Assembly: GCA_018432935.1 (NCBI GenBank)
Contig: JAHDSF010000035.1
Location: 1-64,000, forward strand
DNA: 64,000 nt
Source of the DNA: Rhodospirillales bacterium
GTDB lineage: Bacteria; Pseudomonadota; Alphaproteobacteria; Rhodospirillales; Shumkoniaceae
Direction of reading: 5' to 3'
Part shown: in pieces, positions 1 through 10,686 of the stretch
Numbering within the stretch: the stretch's first letter is position 1
Layout: every line of letters starts with the position of its first letter
The notes under the pieces: model-generated
What the model saw: only the letters and a program-made list of their open reading frames with translations
The model's database searches: none
What the model was told of the DNA's origin: nothing
Position numbers and translations under genes: made by a program

Positions 1-253
1 CATGCCCTGGCCGCCTGAGCCGCTTCGGCGACCGGCAACGGCTGTGGATAAGCCTCCGGCTTACCCACAGCCGCAACCACCACAGAAGCGGTCAATTGAT
101 GCGCTACAAAAACCGGTCAACTTGACGCGCTCGCTACAGGCAGGTTGCGGCCGCGAAGGTTATGCCGCCCCTCGGACAGTCAGCGCATTCGGGTGGGGGT
201 GTTGGCAGGATGAACCCCTGTTCCTCCCGTAGGCCCGTCCACATCTTCCTCGC
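1..253. other. Left-edge non-coding stretch with a DnaA-box-like hairpin
   Basis: No convincing gene lies here. The first 18 bases could be the last codons of a rightward gene cut by the window edge (His-Ala-Leu-Ala-Ala-stop), which is too little to name. Bases 40-72 form a strong hairpin with 15-nt arms, one A/C mismatch and a 3-nt loop. Its left arm contains TGTGGATAA (43-51), the exact complement of the classical DnaA box, and the right arm a one-mismatch copy (61-69). Two related palindromic elements follow, GTCAATTGA near 91 and GTCAACTTGAC near 115, each followed by GCGCT. They could be operators for the flavoprotein gene at 254. Confidence 0.4.
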
Positions 254-1924
254 ATGACATCTCCTCCGGCTGCGGCCAACTCGAACCTCGACCCCTCCGA
301 CCCCTACGCGCGGGCAGCGCAGACGTTCCCGCGCCTCGAGCCCGACGTGGCCAAACGGGTGGCGGCCTACGGCCACGAGGAGGTCGTTCCCAAAGGCACC
401 ATGCTGTTCGAGCGCGGCCAGCGCAGCGTCGACTTCTTCCTGCTGCTGGAGGGCTCGATCGAGATCCTGGGCGGCATCGGCGACTGCGAGCCCGATCTCG
501 TCACGGTGCATCACGCCGGGGAGTTCACCGGCGAGCTCGACCTCTTCAACGACCGCCAGGTGCTGGTCTCGGGGCGGGCCTGCGAGGAGTGCCGGGTGGT
601 CCGGGTCAAGCCCACCGACTTCCGCCGCCTGGTCGCGGCCGAGCCGGACATCGGCGAGATCGTCATGCGCGCCTTCATCCTGCGCCGCGTCGGCCTGATC
701 CAGCACGCCCAGGGCGGGGTGGTGCTGATCGGCCCCGGCCACGACGGCGACACCCTGCGCCTGCAGCGCTTCCTGATCCGCAACGGTTATCCGCTGCGCC
801 TGCTCGATACCGACGAGAACCCGGACGCGGGCGGCTTCCTCAAGTGCTTCGAGCTTTCGCACGACGAGCTGCCGGTGGTGATCGCCTCGGCCGACGCCGT
901 GCTGCGCAACCCGTCGACGCCTGCGCTCGCCGACGCCCTGGGCTTAAGCGAGGAGATCGACCCCGATGTCGTTTTCGACGTGGCGGTGGTGGGAGCCGGC
1001 CCGGCGGGGCTGGCGGCGGCCGTCTATTCGGCGTCGGAGGGGCTGAGGACGGTCGTCATCGAGGGACTGGCGCCGGGCGGCCAGGCCGGCACCAGTTCGA
1101 AAATCGAGAACTACCTGGGTTTCCCCACCGGCATCTCGGGCGAGGCGCTGGCCGGCCGTGCCCAGGTCCAGGCGCAGAAGTTCGGCGCCCGGCTGGCGAT
1201 CTCGCGCTCGGTTTCCGGCATCGAGGGCGATGGATCGCCTTTTCGCCTCCGCCTCGAGGACGACCGGTGCGTGCAGGCCCGTACAGTCGTCATCGCCACC
1301 GGGGCCCGCTACCGCAAGCTGCGGGTGCCCGACTACGAGCGCTTCGAGGGCCAGGGCATCCACTACGCCGCCACCGCCATGGAGGCGCAACTCTGCGGTC
1401 CCGAAGAGGTGGTCGTGGTCGGGGCTGGCAACTCGGCCGGCCAGGCGGCGGTGTTCCTGGCGCGGACGTCAAGGCACGTCCACATCCTGTGCCGCAAGGG
1501 CGGGCTGGCCGAGACCATGTCCGACTACCTGGTGCAGCGGATCGGATCCTCGCCTCGCATCACGCTGCATCCGTGGACCGAGATCACCGCGCTTTCCGGC
1601 GACGAGTGCCTGCGCGAGGTGACATGGAGCAACCGCGAGACCGGCGAGAGCGAGACGCGGCCGGTCGCCAACATCTTCGTGATGATCGGGGCCGAGCCCA
1701 ACACCGACTGGCTGAACGGCTGCGTGGAGCTCGACGCCAAGGGTTTCGTCCGCACCGGGCACGCGGAGGACGCAATACGGTCGCCCTACGCGACCAGCCG
1801 CGACGGCATCTTCGCCGTCGGCGATGTCCGCTCCGGTTCGGTCAAGCGGGTCGCCTCCGGCGTCGGCGAGGGTTCGGTGGTGGTGCAGGCGATCCACAGG
1901 TACCTGCACCCGAACCTGGGATGA
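254..1924 (+). CDS. Cyclic-nucleotide-binding / thioredoxin-reductase-like flavoprotein
   Basis: This 556-residue protein has three parts. Residues about 25-140 are a Crp-type cyclic-nucleotide-binding domain. Residues about 155-235 look like a glutaredoxin/thioredoxin-fold module. Residues about 240-556 are a thioredoxin-reductase-type FAD/NAD(P)H domain, with VVGAGPAGLAAA near 243, VVVGAGNSAG near 386 and IFAVGDVRSG near 519. The redox CxxC expected between the two nucleotide-binding motifs (CATC in TrxR) is absent; the region reads AATAMEAQLC. The Grx-like module also lacks its cysteine pair. NAD(P)H oxidation is therefore likely, but ordinary thioredoxin reduction is not supported. A nucleotide- or signal-controlled flavin oxidoreductase is an inference. 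It is convergent with gor. Confidence 0.85.
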   Translation: MTSPPAAANSNLDPSDPYARAAQTFPRLEPDVAKRVAAYGHEEVVPKGTMLFERGQRSVDFFLLLEGSIEILGGIGDCEPDLVTVHHAGEFTGELDLFNDRQVLVSGRACEECRVVRVKPTDFRRLVAAEPDIGEIVMRAFILRRVGLIQHAQGGVVLIGPGHDGDTLRLQRFLIRNGYPLRLLDTDENPDAGGFLKCFELSHDELPVVIASADAVLRNPSTPALADALGLSEEIDPDVVFDVAVVGAGPAGLAAAVYSASEGLRTVVIEGLAPGGQAGTSSKIENYLGFPTGISGEALAGRAQVQAQKFGARLAISRSVSGIEGDGSPFRLRLEDDRCVQARTVVIATGARYRKLRVPDYERFEGQGIHYAATAMEAQLCGPEEVVVVGAGNSAGQAAVFLARTSRHVHILCRKGGLAETMSDYLVQRIGSSPRITLHPWTEITALSGDECLREVTWSNRETGESETRPVANIFVMIGAEPNTDWLNGCVELDAKGFVRTGHAEDAIRSPYATSRDGIFAVGDVRSGSVKRVASGVGEGSVVVQAIHRYLHPNLG

Positions 1925-1952
1925 CCCCTTACGTCCGGGCAATACCCGAGGG

Positions 1953-3314
1953 TCACTTCCGATCCGGCTCGGGAATTCGCATGGTGACGAACTCCTCGGC
2001 AGCGGTCGGGTGGATGCCGATGGTGGCGTCGAACTCGGCCTTGGTGGCGCCGCACTTCAGCGCGATCGCCATGCCCTGGATGATCTCGGGGGCGTCGGGG
2101 CCCATCATGTGGCAGCCGAGGATGCGCTGGGTGCGGCGGTCGGCGATCAGCTTCATCAGCGTTCGTTCGTCCCGTCCCGAAAGGGTGTGCTTCATAGGCC
2201 GGAAGCGCGAGACGTAGACGTCGATGGCGCCATGGCTGGCGCGGGCGTCGGCCTCGGTCAGCCCGACCCCGGCCAGGGGCGGCTGTCCGAACACCGCGGT
2301 CGGCACGTTGGTGTAGTCGACCGCGGTCGGCTCCTTGCCGAATACGGTGCGGGCGAAGGCCGCCCCCTCGGCAATCGCGACCGGGGTCAGGTTCATGCGG
2401 TCGGTGACGTCGCCGATGGCGTAGATGCCGGGCACGCTGGTGGCCGAGTACTCGTCGACGGCGATCGAGCCGGTGGGGGTGGTCTCGATGCCGAGAGCGG
2501 GAAGGTTGAGCCCCTGGGTGTTCGGGTGGCGGCCGGTGGCGCACATGACCAGGTCGGAGTGCAGTTCGGAGCCGTCGTCGAGGAAGGTGGTATAGGCGTT
2601 GTCCTCCTTCTCGATCTTGACCGGAATGCGGCCCAGGCGCAGGCCCATGCCGCGCTTGCCCATCTCGAGCGCCAGCGCCTCGACGCAGTCCTCGTCGAAG
2701 CCGCGCAGCAGGCGCTCGCCCCGCACCACCACGGTGACCTCGCTGCCGAGGGCGCCGAAGATGCCGGCAAACTCGACCGCGATGTAGCCGCCGCCGATGA
2801 TGACGATGCGGTGCGGCTGCTCCATCAGGTCGAGCGCCTCGTTGGAGCTGATTGCGAAATCGACGCCGGGAATGGTCGGCAGATGCGGCCGCGAGCCGGT
2901 GGCGATCAGGATGTGCTCGGCGGTGAAAGTCTTGCCGCCGACGGCGAGGGAATGGGCATCGGCCAGCGCCGCGCGGCCCTCGATCAGGCGCACCCCGGCG
3001 GTCTTCAGAAGGTTGATGTAGACGCCGTTGAGGCGATCGATCTCGCGGTTCTTGTTGGCGACCAGCTGGCCCCACGAGAAGTCCGGCTTCGGCACCGTCC
3101 AGCCGAAGCCCTTGGCGTCCTCCAGCTCCTCGGCGAAGTGGGCGCCGTAGACCAGCAGCTTCTTGGGCACGCAGCCGCGGATGACGCAGGTGCCGCCGAC
3201 CCGGCTTTCCTCGATGATCGCCACCTTGGCGCCCATCTGGGCCGACAATCGCGACGCCCGGACCCCGCCCGATCCGGCGCCGATGGTGATGAGGTCGAAA
3301 TCGTAACGCGCCAT
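1953..3314 (-). CDS. gor: Glutathione-disulfide reductase
   Basis: A 453-residue cytosolic flavoenzyme that reduces glutathione disulfide with NADPH. The N-terminus has the FAD motif IGAGSGGVRAS, followed by the redox-active disulfide GGTCVIRGCVPKKL, the form typical of glutathione reductase rather than lipoamide dehydrogenase. A second Rossmann motif (IIGGGYIAVEFAG) binds the pyridine nucleotide, and the C-terminus carries the catalytic HPTAAEE. The start was set at MARYDF because a purine-rich site (GAGGGGAGGCGG) precedes it; a methionine seven codons upstream lacks one. It lies 60 bp after lpdA in the same direction and may be partly cotranscribed. Confidence 0.95.
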   Translation of the reverse strand: MARYDFDLITIGAGSGGVRASRLSAQMGAKVAIIEESRVGGTCVIRGCVPKKLLVYGAHFAEELEDAKGFGWTVPKPDFSWGQLVANKNREIDRLNGVYINLLKTAGVRLIEGRAALADAHSLAVGGKTFTAEHILIATGSRPHLPTIPGVDFAISSNEALDLMEQPHRIVIIGGGYIAVEFAGIFGALGSEVTVVVRGERLLRGFDEDCVEALALEMGKRGMGLRLGRIPVKIEKEDNAYTTFLDDGSELHSDLVMCATGRHPNTQGLNLPALGIETTPTGSIAVDEYSATSVPGIYAIGDVTDRMNLTPVAIAEGAAFARTVFGKEPTAVDYTNVPTAVFGQPPLAGVGLTEADARASHGAIDVYVSRFRPMKHTLSGRDERTLMKLIADRRTQRILGCHMMGPDAPEIIQGMAIALKCGATKAEFDATIGIHPTAAEEFVTMRIPEPDRK

Positions 3315-3330
3315 GCTTCCGCCTCCCCTC

Positions 3331-3356
3331 GCCATTCCGGCGCAAGCCGGGATGGC
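3331..3356. repeat. Palindromic hairpin between lpdA and gor
   Basis: Arms GCCATTCCGGC and GCCGGGATGGC are separated by GCAA, with a single mismatch. The CCGGCGCAAGCCGG core resembles a small dispersed palindrome common in high-GC alphaproteobacterial genomes. There is no T-tract, so it is more likely an intercistronic repeat or mRNA-processing hairpin than an intrinsic terminator. Confidence 0.5.
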
Positions 3357-3374
3357 GCCGACGTCAACGCCTCG

Positions 3375-4781
<1,407 letters not shown>

Positions 4782-4848
4782 GATTGATGCCTCCCCCCAG
4801 TTGGAACACCCTGACCCTCTTCCCGCCGTTGCTGCGGGAGGAAGGCAC

Positions 4849-4885
4849 AAAAAAAAGCCGCCCCTTAGCCCCACCGAACATGGGG
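4849..4885 (-). terminator. Intrinsic terminator after the hbd operon
   Basis: On the minus strand, a CCCCA/TGGGG hairpin (4869-4885) and GC-rich sequence are followed by eight T residues (the A-run at 4849-4856). It sits 25 bp beyond the hbd stop codon and before lpdA, fitting an end to the etfB-etfA-hbd transcript. The A-run starts 12 nt after the hairpin, so the exact pairing may be longer than this core. Confidence 0.55.
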
Positions 4886-4909
4886 AGAGAGCCGCAGAGT
4901 GTTAATCCC

Positions 4910-5791
4910 TCACCGCGTCGGGCGGGGCTTTTCGCCGGAGTAGTCGTAGAAGCCGCGGCCGGTCTTGCGCCCCAGCCAGCCCGCCTCGACGTACTTCACG
5001 AGCAGCGGACACGGACGATACTTGGTGTCGGCCAGCCCGTCGTGCAGCATGTTCATGACCGTAAGGCAGGTGTCGAGGCCCATGAAGTCGGCCAGCTCCA
5101 GCGGTCCCATCGGGTGATTGGTGCCGAGCTTCATGGCGGTGTCGATGGCCTCGACCGTACCGACCCCCTCGTAGAGGGCGTAGACGGCCTCGTTGATCAT
5201 CGGCATCAGGATGCGGTGCACGATGAAGGCCGGGAAGTCCTCGGCGTTGACCGCCGTCTTGCCCAGCCCCTGGACGAATGCGTTGATGGTCTTGTGGGTT
5301 TCTTCCTCGGTGGCGATGCCGCGGATCAGCTCGACCAGCGGCAGCAGCGGCACCGGGTTCATGAAATGGAGGCCGACGAATTTGCCGGGACGGTCGGTCT
5401 GCGCCGCCAGCCGGGTGATCGAGATCGACGAGGTGTTGGTGGCGATCAGCGCGTGCTCGTTCAGGTGCGGGCACAGCTTCTTGAGGACCTCTTTCTTGAC
5501 CTGCTCGTTCTCGTAGGCCGATTCGATCACCAGGTCGCAGTCGTGGAAGCGCTCGTAATCAAGGCCGGTCGTGATGCGCTTCAGCACTTCCGCCTTCTGG
5601 GCGGTGGTGATGCCATGCTTGGCCACCTGGCGGTCGAGGCTGGCTTCGACCTTGCGGATCGCCTGGGCCAGCTTGTCCTCGCTGACGTCGACCATGTAAA
5701 CGTCGTGCCCGGCGAGGGCGCAGGCGTGGGCGATCCCGTGGCCCATCTGTCCGGCCCCGATGACCCCGACCTTGCCGATCTGCATCGTCAT
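4910..5791 (-). CDS. hbd: 3-hydroxybutyryl-CoA dehydrogenase
   Basis: A 293-residue NAD-dependent 3-hydroxyacyl-CoA dehydrogenase of the short HBD type. The N-terminal Rossmann motif is [14 protein letters not shown]; the catalytic His lies in [12 protein letters not shown]; the C-terminal helical domain ends in [10 protein letters not shown]. It interconverts acetoacetyl-CoA and 3-hydroxybutyryl-CoA. Start MTMQIGKV follows GGGAGCGAGGAC. It is the last gene of an operon after etfB and etfA, linking acyl-CoA oxidation to ETF-carried electrons or to polyhydroxybutyrate metabolism. Confidence 0.93.
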   Translation of the reverse strand: MTMQIGKVGVIGAGQMGHGIAHACALAGHDVYMVDVSEDKLAQAIRKVEASLDRQVAKHGITTAQKAEVLKRITTGLDYERFHDCDLVIESAYENEQVKKEVLKKLCPHLNEHALIATNTSSISITRLAAQTDRPGKFVGLHFMNPVPLLPLVELIRGIATEEETHKTINAFVQGLGKTAVNAEDFPAFIVHRILMPMINEAVYALYEGVGTVEAIDTAMKLGTNHPMGPLELADFMGLDTCLTVMNMLHDGLADTKYRPCPLLVKYVEAGWLGRKTGRGFYDYSGEKPRPTR

Positions 5792-5816
5792 GTCCTCGCT
5801 CCCGCCGGGCGCACTG

Positions 5817-6755
5817 TCACCCGCGCTTTTCGATCGCCGCTGCCAGCTCGGGAACCGCCTGGAACAGGTCGGCCACCAGGCCGTAGTCGGCAACCTGGAA
5901 TATGGGCGCCTCCTCGTCCTTGTTGATGGCCACGATCACCTTGCTGTCTTTCATTCCTGCCAGATGCTGGATCGCGCCCGAAATCCCGATCGCGATGTAC
6001 AGCTCGGGCGCCACCACCTTGCCGGTCTGGCCGACCTGATAGTCGTTCGGCACGAAGCCGGCATCGACGGCCGCCCGCGAGGCGCCAACGGCGGCGCCCA
6101 GCTTGTCGGCCAGCGTCTCCAGCATCTTGAAGTTCTCGCCGTTCTGCATGCCGCGGCCGCCCGACACGATGATTCGGGCCGAGGTCAGTTCGGGCCGTTC
6201 CAGCTTGGTCAGCTGCTCGCCGACGAACTCGGACGGGGCGCCGGCCTCGACCGGGGCCGCCGCTTCGACCGCCGCCGAACCGCCTTCGGCCGATGCCGCC
6301 TCGAACGCCGTCAGCCGCACGGTGATCAGCTTGATGCGGTCGCTCGACTGCACCGTCGCCATCGCGCTGCCCGCGTAGATCGGACGCACGAAGGTGTCGG
6401 GTCCCTCGATCGCGACGACGTCGGAAATCTGCGCCACGTCGAGCAGGCCGGCGGCCCGCGGCAGGATGTTCTTGCCAAAGGTGTCGGCGGGCGCCAGCAC
6501 GTGCGAGTAGCCCTCGGCGAGCTTGGCGACCAGGGGCGCCACGGCTTCGGCCAGGGGGTGGGCGTACTGGGGATCGTCCGCCTGCAGCACCTTCGCCACT
6601 CCGGCGATCTTGGCTGCCGCCGCGGCGACCGCGCCGCAGTCGTGGCCGGCCACCAGCAGGTGGACCTCGCCCAGCGCCTTGGCCGCGGTGACGGTGTTCA
6701 GCGTCGCCGGGCGCAGCGCGCCGGCGGCGTGTTCGGCAAGGACCAGGACGCTCAT
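5817..6755 (-). CDS. etfA: Electron transfer flavoprotein alpha subunit
   Basis: A 312-residue ETF alpha subunit, the FAD-binding half of the heterodimer that carries electrons from acyl-CoA dehydrogenases to ETF-quinone oxidoreductase. The C-terminal FAD domain is clear: [51 protein letters not shown] and the terminal [11 protein letters not shown]. The start overlaps the etfB stop by 4 bp (ATGA), indicating translational coupling. Length is standard. Confidence 0.97.
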   Translation of the reverse strand: MSVLVLAEHAAGALRPATLNTVTAAKALGEVHLLVAGHDCGAVAAAAAKIAGVAKVLQADDPQYAHPLAEAVAPLVAKLAEGYSHVLAPADTFGKNILPRAAGLLDVAQISDVVAIEGPDTFVRPIYAGSAMATVQSSDRIKLITVRLTAFEAASAEGGSAAVEAAAPVEAGAPSEFVGEQLTKLERPELTSARIIVSGGRGMQNGENFKMLETLADKLGAAVGASRAAVDAGFVPNDYQVGQTGKVVAPELYIAIGISGAIQHLAGMKDSKVIVAINKDEEAPIFQVADYGLVADLFQAVPELAAAIEKRG

Positions 6756-7504
6756 GGGATCACCTTCGCTTCATTCCGCAGTTTGTCGACCAGCTCGGCC
6801 ACGTCGCCGACCTTGACGCCGCCCTTGCGCTTGGCCGGCTCGACCACCTTCAAAGTCTTCAGGCGCGGCGCCAGGTCGACGCCGAGATCCTCGGGCTTGA
6901 CGACGTCGATCGGCTTCTTCTTCGCCTTCATGATGGTGGGCAGCGAGGCATAGCGCGGGGTGTTGAGGCGCAGGTCCGAGCTCACCACCGCCGGCAGCGG
7001 GAAAGCGACCGTTTCCAGCCCGCCGTCGATCTCGCGCACCACCGTCGCCTTGCCGTCCGCGATCGTCAGCTTGGAGGCGAAGGTGCCCTGCGGCCAGCCC
7101 AGCATGGCGGCCAGCATCTGGCCGGTCTGGTTGGAATCGTCGTCGATCGCCTGCTTGCCGAGCAGCACCAGGGCGGGCTGCTCGCGCTCGACCAGCTTCT
7201 TCAGCAGCTTGGCGACCGCCAGCGGCTCGAGAGCCGCGTCGGTCTGCACCAGGATGCCGCGGTCGGCACCCACCGCCAGGGCGGTGCGGATCGTCTCCTG
7301 GCACGGCGCGCCGCCCAGCGAGACGGCGACCAGCTCGGTGGCGACGCCGGCCTCCTTGAGGCGGACCCCCTCCTCGACGGCGATCTCGTCGAACGGATTC
7401 ATCGACATCTTGACGTTGGCCGTCTCCACCCCCGTCTGATCCGCCTTGACGCGGACGTTGACGTTGTAGTCGACGACCCTTTTGACAGCGACCAGGATTT
7501 TCAT
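6752..7504 (-). CDS. etfB: Electron transfer flavoprotein beta subunit
   Basis: A 250-residue ETF beta subunit, partner of EtfA. It starts [19 protein letters not shown] and contains the family core [19 protein letters not shown] and the AMP-binding-type segment [18 protein letters not shown]. It is the first gene of the etfB-etfA-hbd operon. The adenosyltransferase gene lies 139 bp upstream in the same direction, an order common in related alphaproteobacteria. Confidence 0.97.
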   Translation of the reverse strand: MKILVAVKRVVDYNVNVRVKADQTGVETANVKMSMNPFDEIAVEEGVRLKEAGVATELVAVSLGGAPCQETIRTALAVGADRGILVQTDAALEPLAVAKLLKKLVEREQPALVLLGKQAIDDDSNQTGQMLAAMLGWPQGTFASKLTIADGKATVVREIDGGLETVAFPLPAVVSSDLRLNTPRYASLPTIMKAKKKPIDVVKPEDLGVDLAPRLKTLKVVEPAKRKGGVKVGDVAELVDKLRNEAKVIP

Positions 7505-7643
7505 GCCGCGCGACCCCTGTTTGCGTCGTTCAAGCCAGGGCGCTGAGACCGAAGCTCACCGGCGGTGATTCGGAAAGCGCTTACACAACGAGCGACCCAG
7601 CATTTTCAACAGCTTGGGACAATAGCCGTGGCCCCCTCCGCTG

Positions 7644-8222
7644 TCAACGCGCCGACTGCCGCCGTTCGCCGCCGGGGACCCACAGCACGTCCCTCCGTCC
7701 GCCGCCGTTGGCAAGCCGCGCCAGCACGAACAAAAGGTCCGAAAGGCGGTTTAGGTAGCGCGTCGCCTCGCGATTGACGGGTTCGGCCGTGGCCAGAGCA
7801 GTGACCGCCCGCTCCGCCCGCCGCACCACCGCCCGCGCGAGGTGAAGATGAGCGGCGGCCGACGAGCCGCCCGGCAGGACGAAGGATTCCAGCGGCTCCA
7901 GACGTTCGTTGGCGCTGTCGATCTCGCGCTCGAGGCGTTCGACCTGATCGGGCACGATGCGCAACGCTTGGCGAGTCTCGTCCTGCCGCTCGGGCATGCA
8001 GAGATCGGCGCCGAGGTCGAACAGGTCGTTCTGCACCGCCGCCAGGATCGGATCGGCGGCCGGCCCGGCATAGAAGCGGGCGAGGCCGACGGCGGCGTTC
8101 GCCTCGTCGACCTCGCCGATGGCGCAGATGCGGAGGCTGTGCTTGGGACTGCGGCTGCCGTCGCCCAGCGACGTCTCGCCGCGGTCTCCCGTGCGGGTGT
8201 AGATGCGGCTCAACCTGACCAC
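7644..8222 (-). CDS. pduO: PduO-type cob(I)alamin adenosyltransferase
   Basis: A 192-residue PduO/MMAB-type enzyme that transfers the 5'-deoxyadenosyl group of ATP to corrinoid Co(I), making adenosylcobalamin. The N-terminal ATP-binding signature YTRTGDRGETSLGDGSR is intact, as are VDEANAAVGLAR and the helical-bundle segment FVLPGGSSAAAHLHLARAV. The last residues before the stop are low-complexity. The gene overlaps the upstream reading frame (8210-8608) by 13 bp, suggesting coupled translation. No cobalamin riboswitch was seen upstream. Confidence 0.93.
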   Translation of the reverse strand: MVRLSRIYTRTGDRGETSLGDGSRSPKHSLRICAIGEVDEANAAVGLARFYAGPAADPILAAVQNDLFDLGADLCMPERQDETRQALRIVPDQVERLEREIDSANERLEPLESFVLPGGSSAAAHLHLARAVVRRAERAVTALATAEPVNREATRYLNRLSDLLFVLARLANGGGRRDVLWVPGGERRQSAR

Positions 8223-8608
8223 GCCACGCTCCTTTCCCCGGGCAGCCGGACGGCGATCGGCCGCACCTCGCGCCCGGGCGCATTGGGGTTGTCGACGATC
8301 GGCTTCAACTCGTCGATCAGGAAGCGCACCACTCCCGCCTGATACTCGTCCCGGACCAGCGCCCAGGTGACGAACAGTCCGCCGCGCGCATCATGGGCCG
8401 CCAGCGCGGGATCGTCGGCATGGGCGTTCAGCGCCTTGGCCAGATCCGGCGTGCTGCCGACATACACCCACTGCGGCCGCGAGCCGGCGTGCCACATGAC
8501 GTAGACTGCGCTTACCCCTTCCAGCCCCTCGTCCTCGGGATACAGATAAGCCAGACGATGGAAGCGCCCCAGCCGGGACAGCACCCATTTCGGATCCGCC
8601 GCCGCCAT
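8210..8608 (-). CDS. Small protein with a degenerate GIY-YIG-like fold
   Basis: A 132-residue protein of unknown function. Two strand motifs spaced as in GIY-YIG nucleases can be seen: AVYVMWHAGSRP (34-45) and WVYVGSTPDL (47-56). A helix FLIDELKPIVDNPN (97-110) resembles the E..L...L.P..N end of that domain. The catalytic arginine expected soon after the second motif is not evident, so nuclease activity is doubtful. It starts at MAAADPKW, directly upstream of and overlapping the adenosyltransferase gene. The fold assignment is by eye only. Confidence 0.6.
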   Translation of the reverse strand: MAAADPKWVLSRLGRFHRLAYLYPEDEGLEGVSAVYVMWHAGSRPQWVYVGSTPDLAKALNAHADDPALAAHDARGGLFVTWALVRDEYQAGVVRFLIDELKPIVDNPNAPGREVRPIAVRLPGERSVAWSG

Positions 8609-8694
8609 GCCTCACTTCCCCGCTCTTTTGTCCAATCATACCATGGATCTGCGGTTGCGGAACGTCTACGAGAGGGATTGCCCGGCAGAGGAGG

Positions 8695-10686
8695 TCAGGC
8701 ACCGTCCAGGGGGCGGCTCGCCGTCTCCAGCCAGGCGAGATCGGCGCCGGCGAGAAGGGGGGCAAGGGTGCTGCGCACGTGGCGGTGATAGGCATCGAGC
8801 CAGGTCCGCTCACCGCTGCTGAGCAGGGAGGGTTCGATCAGGCGGAGGTCGATCGGCGCCAGGCTCACCGTCTCGAAGCGCAGGAACGAGGGGATGGCCG
8901 CGGCCTGGACCAGGACCAGGTTCTCGATCCGGATCCCATAGGCGCCGGTCTGGTAATAGCCGGGCTCGATCGACAGCAGCATGCCGGGCTCGAGCGCCAC
9001 CCGGTTGGGCAGCTTCGAAATCCGCGCCGGCCCTTCGTGGACGCTGAGGAAGCAGCCGACCCCGTGCCCGGTGCCGTGGTCGTAGTCCAGCCCCGCCTCC
9101 CACAAGGGGCGGCGGGCCAGGGAGTCGAGCTGGGAACCCGAGGTGCCCTTTGGGAACTGAGCTGTGGCGAGCGCAATGTGACCCTTCAGCACCAGGGTGA
9201 AACGGGCCCGCATCTCATCGGACGGTTTGCCGATCGCCACCGTGCGCGTGATGTCGGTGGTGCCGTCCGGATACTGGCCGCCGGAATCAACCAGGAACAG
9301 ATTGCCGGCCTCGAGCGGCCGGTCGGTCTCGGGCGAGCCCCGATAGTGGACGATGGCTCCGTTCGGGCCTGCCCCGGCAATGGTCGGGAAGCTCGGGCCC
9401 CGATAGGCTGGGTCTTGGCGCCGGATCTCGTCGAGGCGCTGCGCGGCCTCGGACTCCGTCACGCTGCCTTCTGCCAGCGCCCGATCGAGCCAGGCCAGGA
9501 AGCGGCACAGGGCGGCGCCATCGCGCCGGTGCGCTGCGCGGATTCCCTCCTGCTCGACGGCGTTCTTGCGTGCCTTGGGCAGGGCGCATGGGTCGGCGAA
9601 CCACGCCACCTTTGCGCCACGCAGCATCTGCACCACCCGCTGCGGCGTTCCTTCGCGATCGACGCCGACGCGCAGGCCCGCGGCCCCGATCTCGCCCAGC
9701 ACGCCCTCCAGGGCCTCCGGGTCGTGCACGCGCACCCCGGTGCCGAGGCCGGCGCGGGCGTCCGCAGTCATCTTGCGGGGGTCGAGGAACAGATCCGCCG
9801 TGCCGTCGCCCCGGACCAACACGAACCCCAGCGGCAGCGGCGCGAACGGCACGTCGCCGCCGCGCAGGTTGAACAGCCAGGCGAGCGATTCCGGCGCCGT
9901 CACGAACGCGGCATCGAGGCGCTCGGCGGCCAGTGCGGCGGCCACCTCCTGGCGCTTCTCGGCGCTGGAGCGGCCGGCGTAGGAGTCCGAATGGGGTACG
10001 ACCGGAGCCAGCGGCGGCGGCGGCTGGTCCGCCCACACCGCGTCGATCGGGTTCTCCGACACCGGCACCAAGCTGCCCCCCGCCTTGACGGCCGCCGCCT
10101 CGAGCCTTTCCGCCTGGGACGGCGGCACGTGCCAGGGGTCGTAGCCGAGACGACCTTCCGGCGGCAGGTTCGCGGCGATCCAATCTGCGGCCGGCTCGTC
10201 AACGAGATGGTGCAGTTCGAACAGGCGGGCGTCCACCTGGGCTCCCGCCTGCAGCGTATAGCGCCCGTCGGCGAACAGGGCGGCCTTGTCGGCAAGGATG
10301 ACCGCGACTCCGGCCGACCCGGTGAAGCCGGTGATCCACGCCAGCCGCTCGGCGCGGAGCGGCACATACTCGCCCTGGTGCTCGTCGGCGCGCGGCACCA
10401 CGAAGCCGTCCAGGTTCTGTCGATGAAGCTCGGATCTCAGCCGCTGCAGCCGGGCCGGATCGAAGGGGCGCAGGAGATCGCGATAACGCTCCCGCTCCCG
10501 CGCAACCGCAGCAGCGAGGGCGGAGCGGGCGGCCTCGTCGAGGCGGCCCTCGAACGGCAGCGGCGCCGTATCGCCGGCGGGGGACGCCGCGAGACCGCGC
10601 ACCAGGGCGTCGAGCTCGGGCTCATCCATGCTGATGCCGCACCTCTTGAGCTGCTCCGCCACCACGCGACTATCCTCGGCGACCAC
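8695..10686 (-). CDS. Xaa-Pro aminopeptidase (aminopeptidase P, M24B)
   Basis: A 663-residue metallopeptidase that removes N-terminal residues preceding proline. It has two creatinase-like N-terminal domains and a C-terminal pita-bread catalytic domain. Metal ligands are visible in LVDSGGQYPDGTTDITR (two Asp), HGTGHGVG (His), LSIEPGYY (Glu) and GIRIENLVLV (Glu). The start is taken as GTG at 10686 because AGGAGG lies 4 nt upstream; the next ATG, at 10629, has no comparable site. The first ~55 residues precede the core fold and look low in conservation. It is divergent from the DUF1127 gene. Confidence 0.92.
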   Translation of the reverse strand: MVAEDSRVVAEQLKRCGISMDEPELDALVRGLAASPAGDTAPLPFEGRLDEAARSALAAAVARERERYRDLLRPFDPARLQRLRSELHRQNLDGFVVPRADEHQGEYVPLRAERLAWITGFTGSAGVAVILADKAALFADGRYTLQAGAQVDARLFELHHLVDEPAADWIAANLPPEGRLGYDPWHVPPSQAERLEAAAVKAGGSLVPVSENPIDAVWADQPPPPLAPVVPHSDSYAGRSSAEKRQEVAAALAAERLDAAFVTAPESLAWLFNLRGGDVPFAPLPLGFVLVRGDGTADLFLDPRKMTADARAGLGTGVRVHDPEALEGVLGEIGAAGLRVGVDREGTPQRVVQMLRGAKVAWFADPCALPKARKNAVEQEGIRAAHRRDGAALCRFLAWLDRALAEGSVTESEAAQRLDEIRRQDPAYRGPSFPTIAGAGPNGAIVHYRGSPETDRPLEAGNLFLVDSGGQYPDGTTDITRTVAIGKPSDEMRARFTLVLKGHIALATAQFPKGTSGSQLDSLARRPLWEAGLDYDHGTGHGVGCFLSVHEGPARISKLPNRVALEPGMLLSIEPGYYQTGAYGIRIENLVLVQAAAIPSFLRFETVSLAPIDLRLIEPSLLSSGERTWLDAYHRHVRSTLAPLLAGADLAWLETASRPLDGA

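Noticed and set aside
2-232. A 76-residue frame at the left edge
   Set aside because: It runs through the DnaA-box hairpin and repeats, has no ribosome-binding site and a proline-rich composition.
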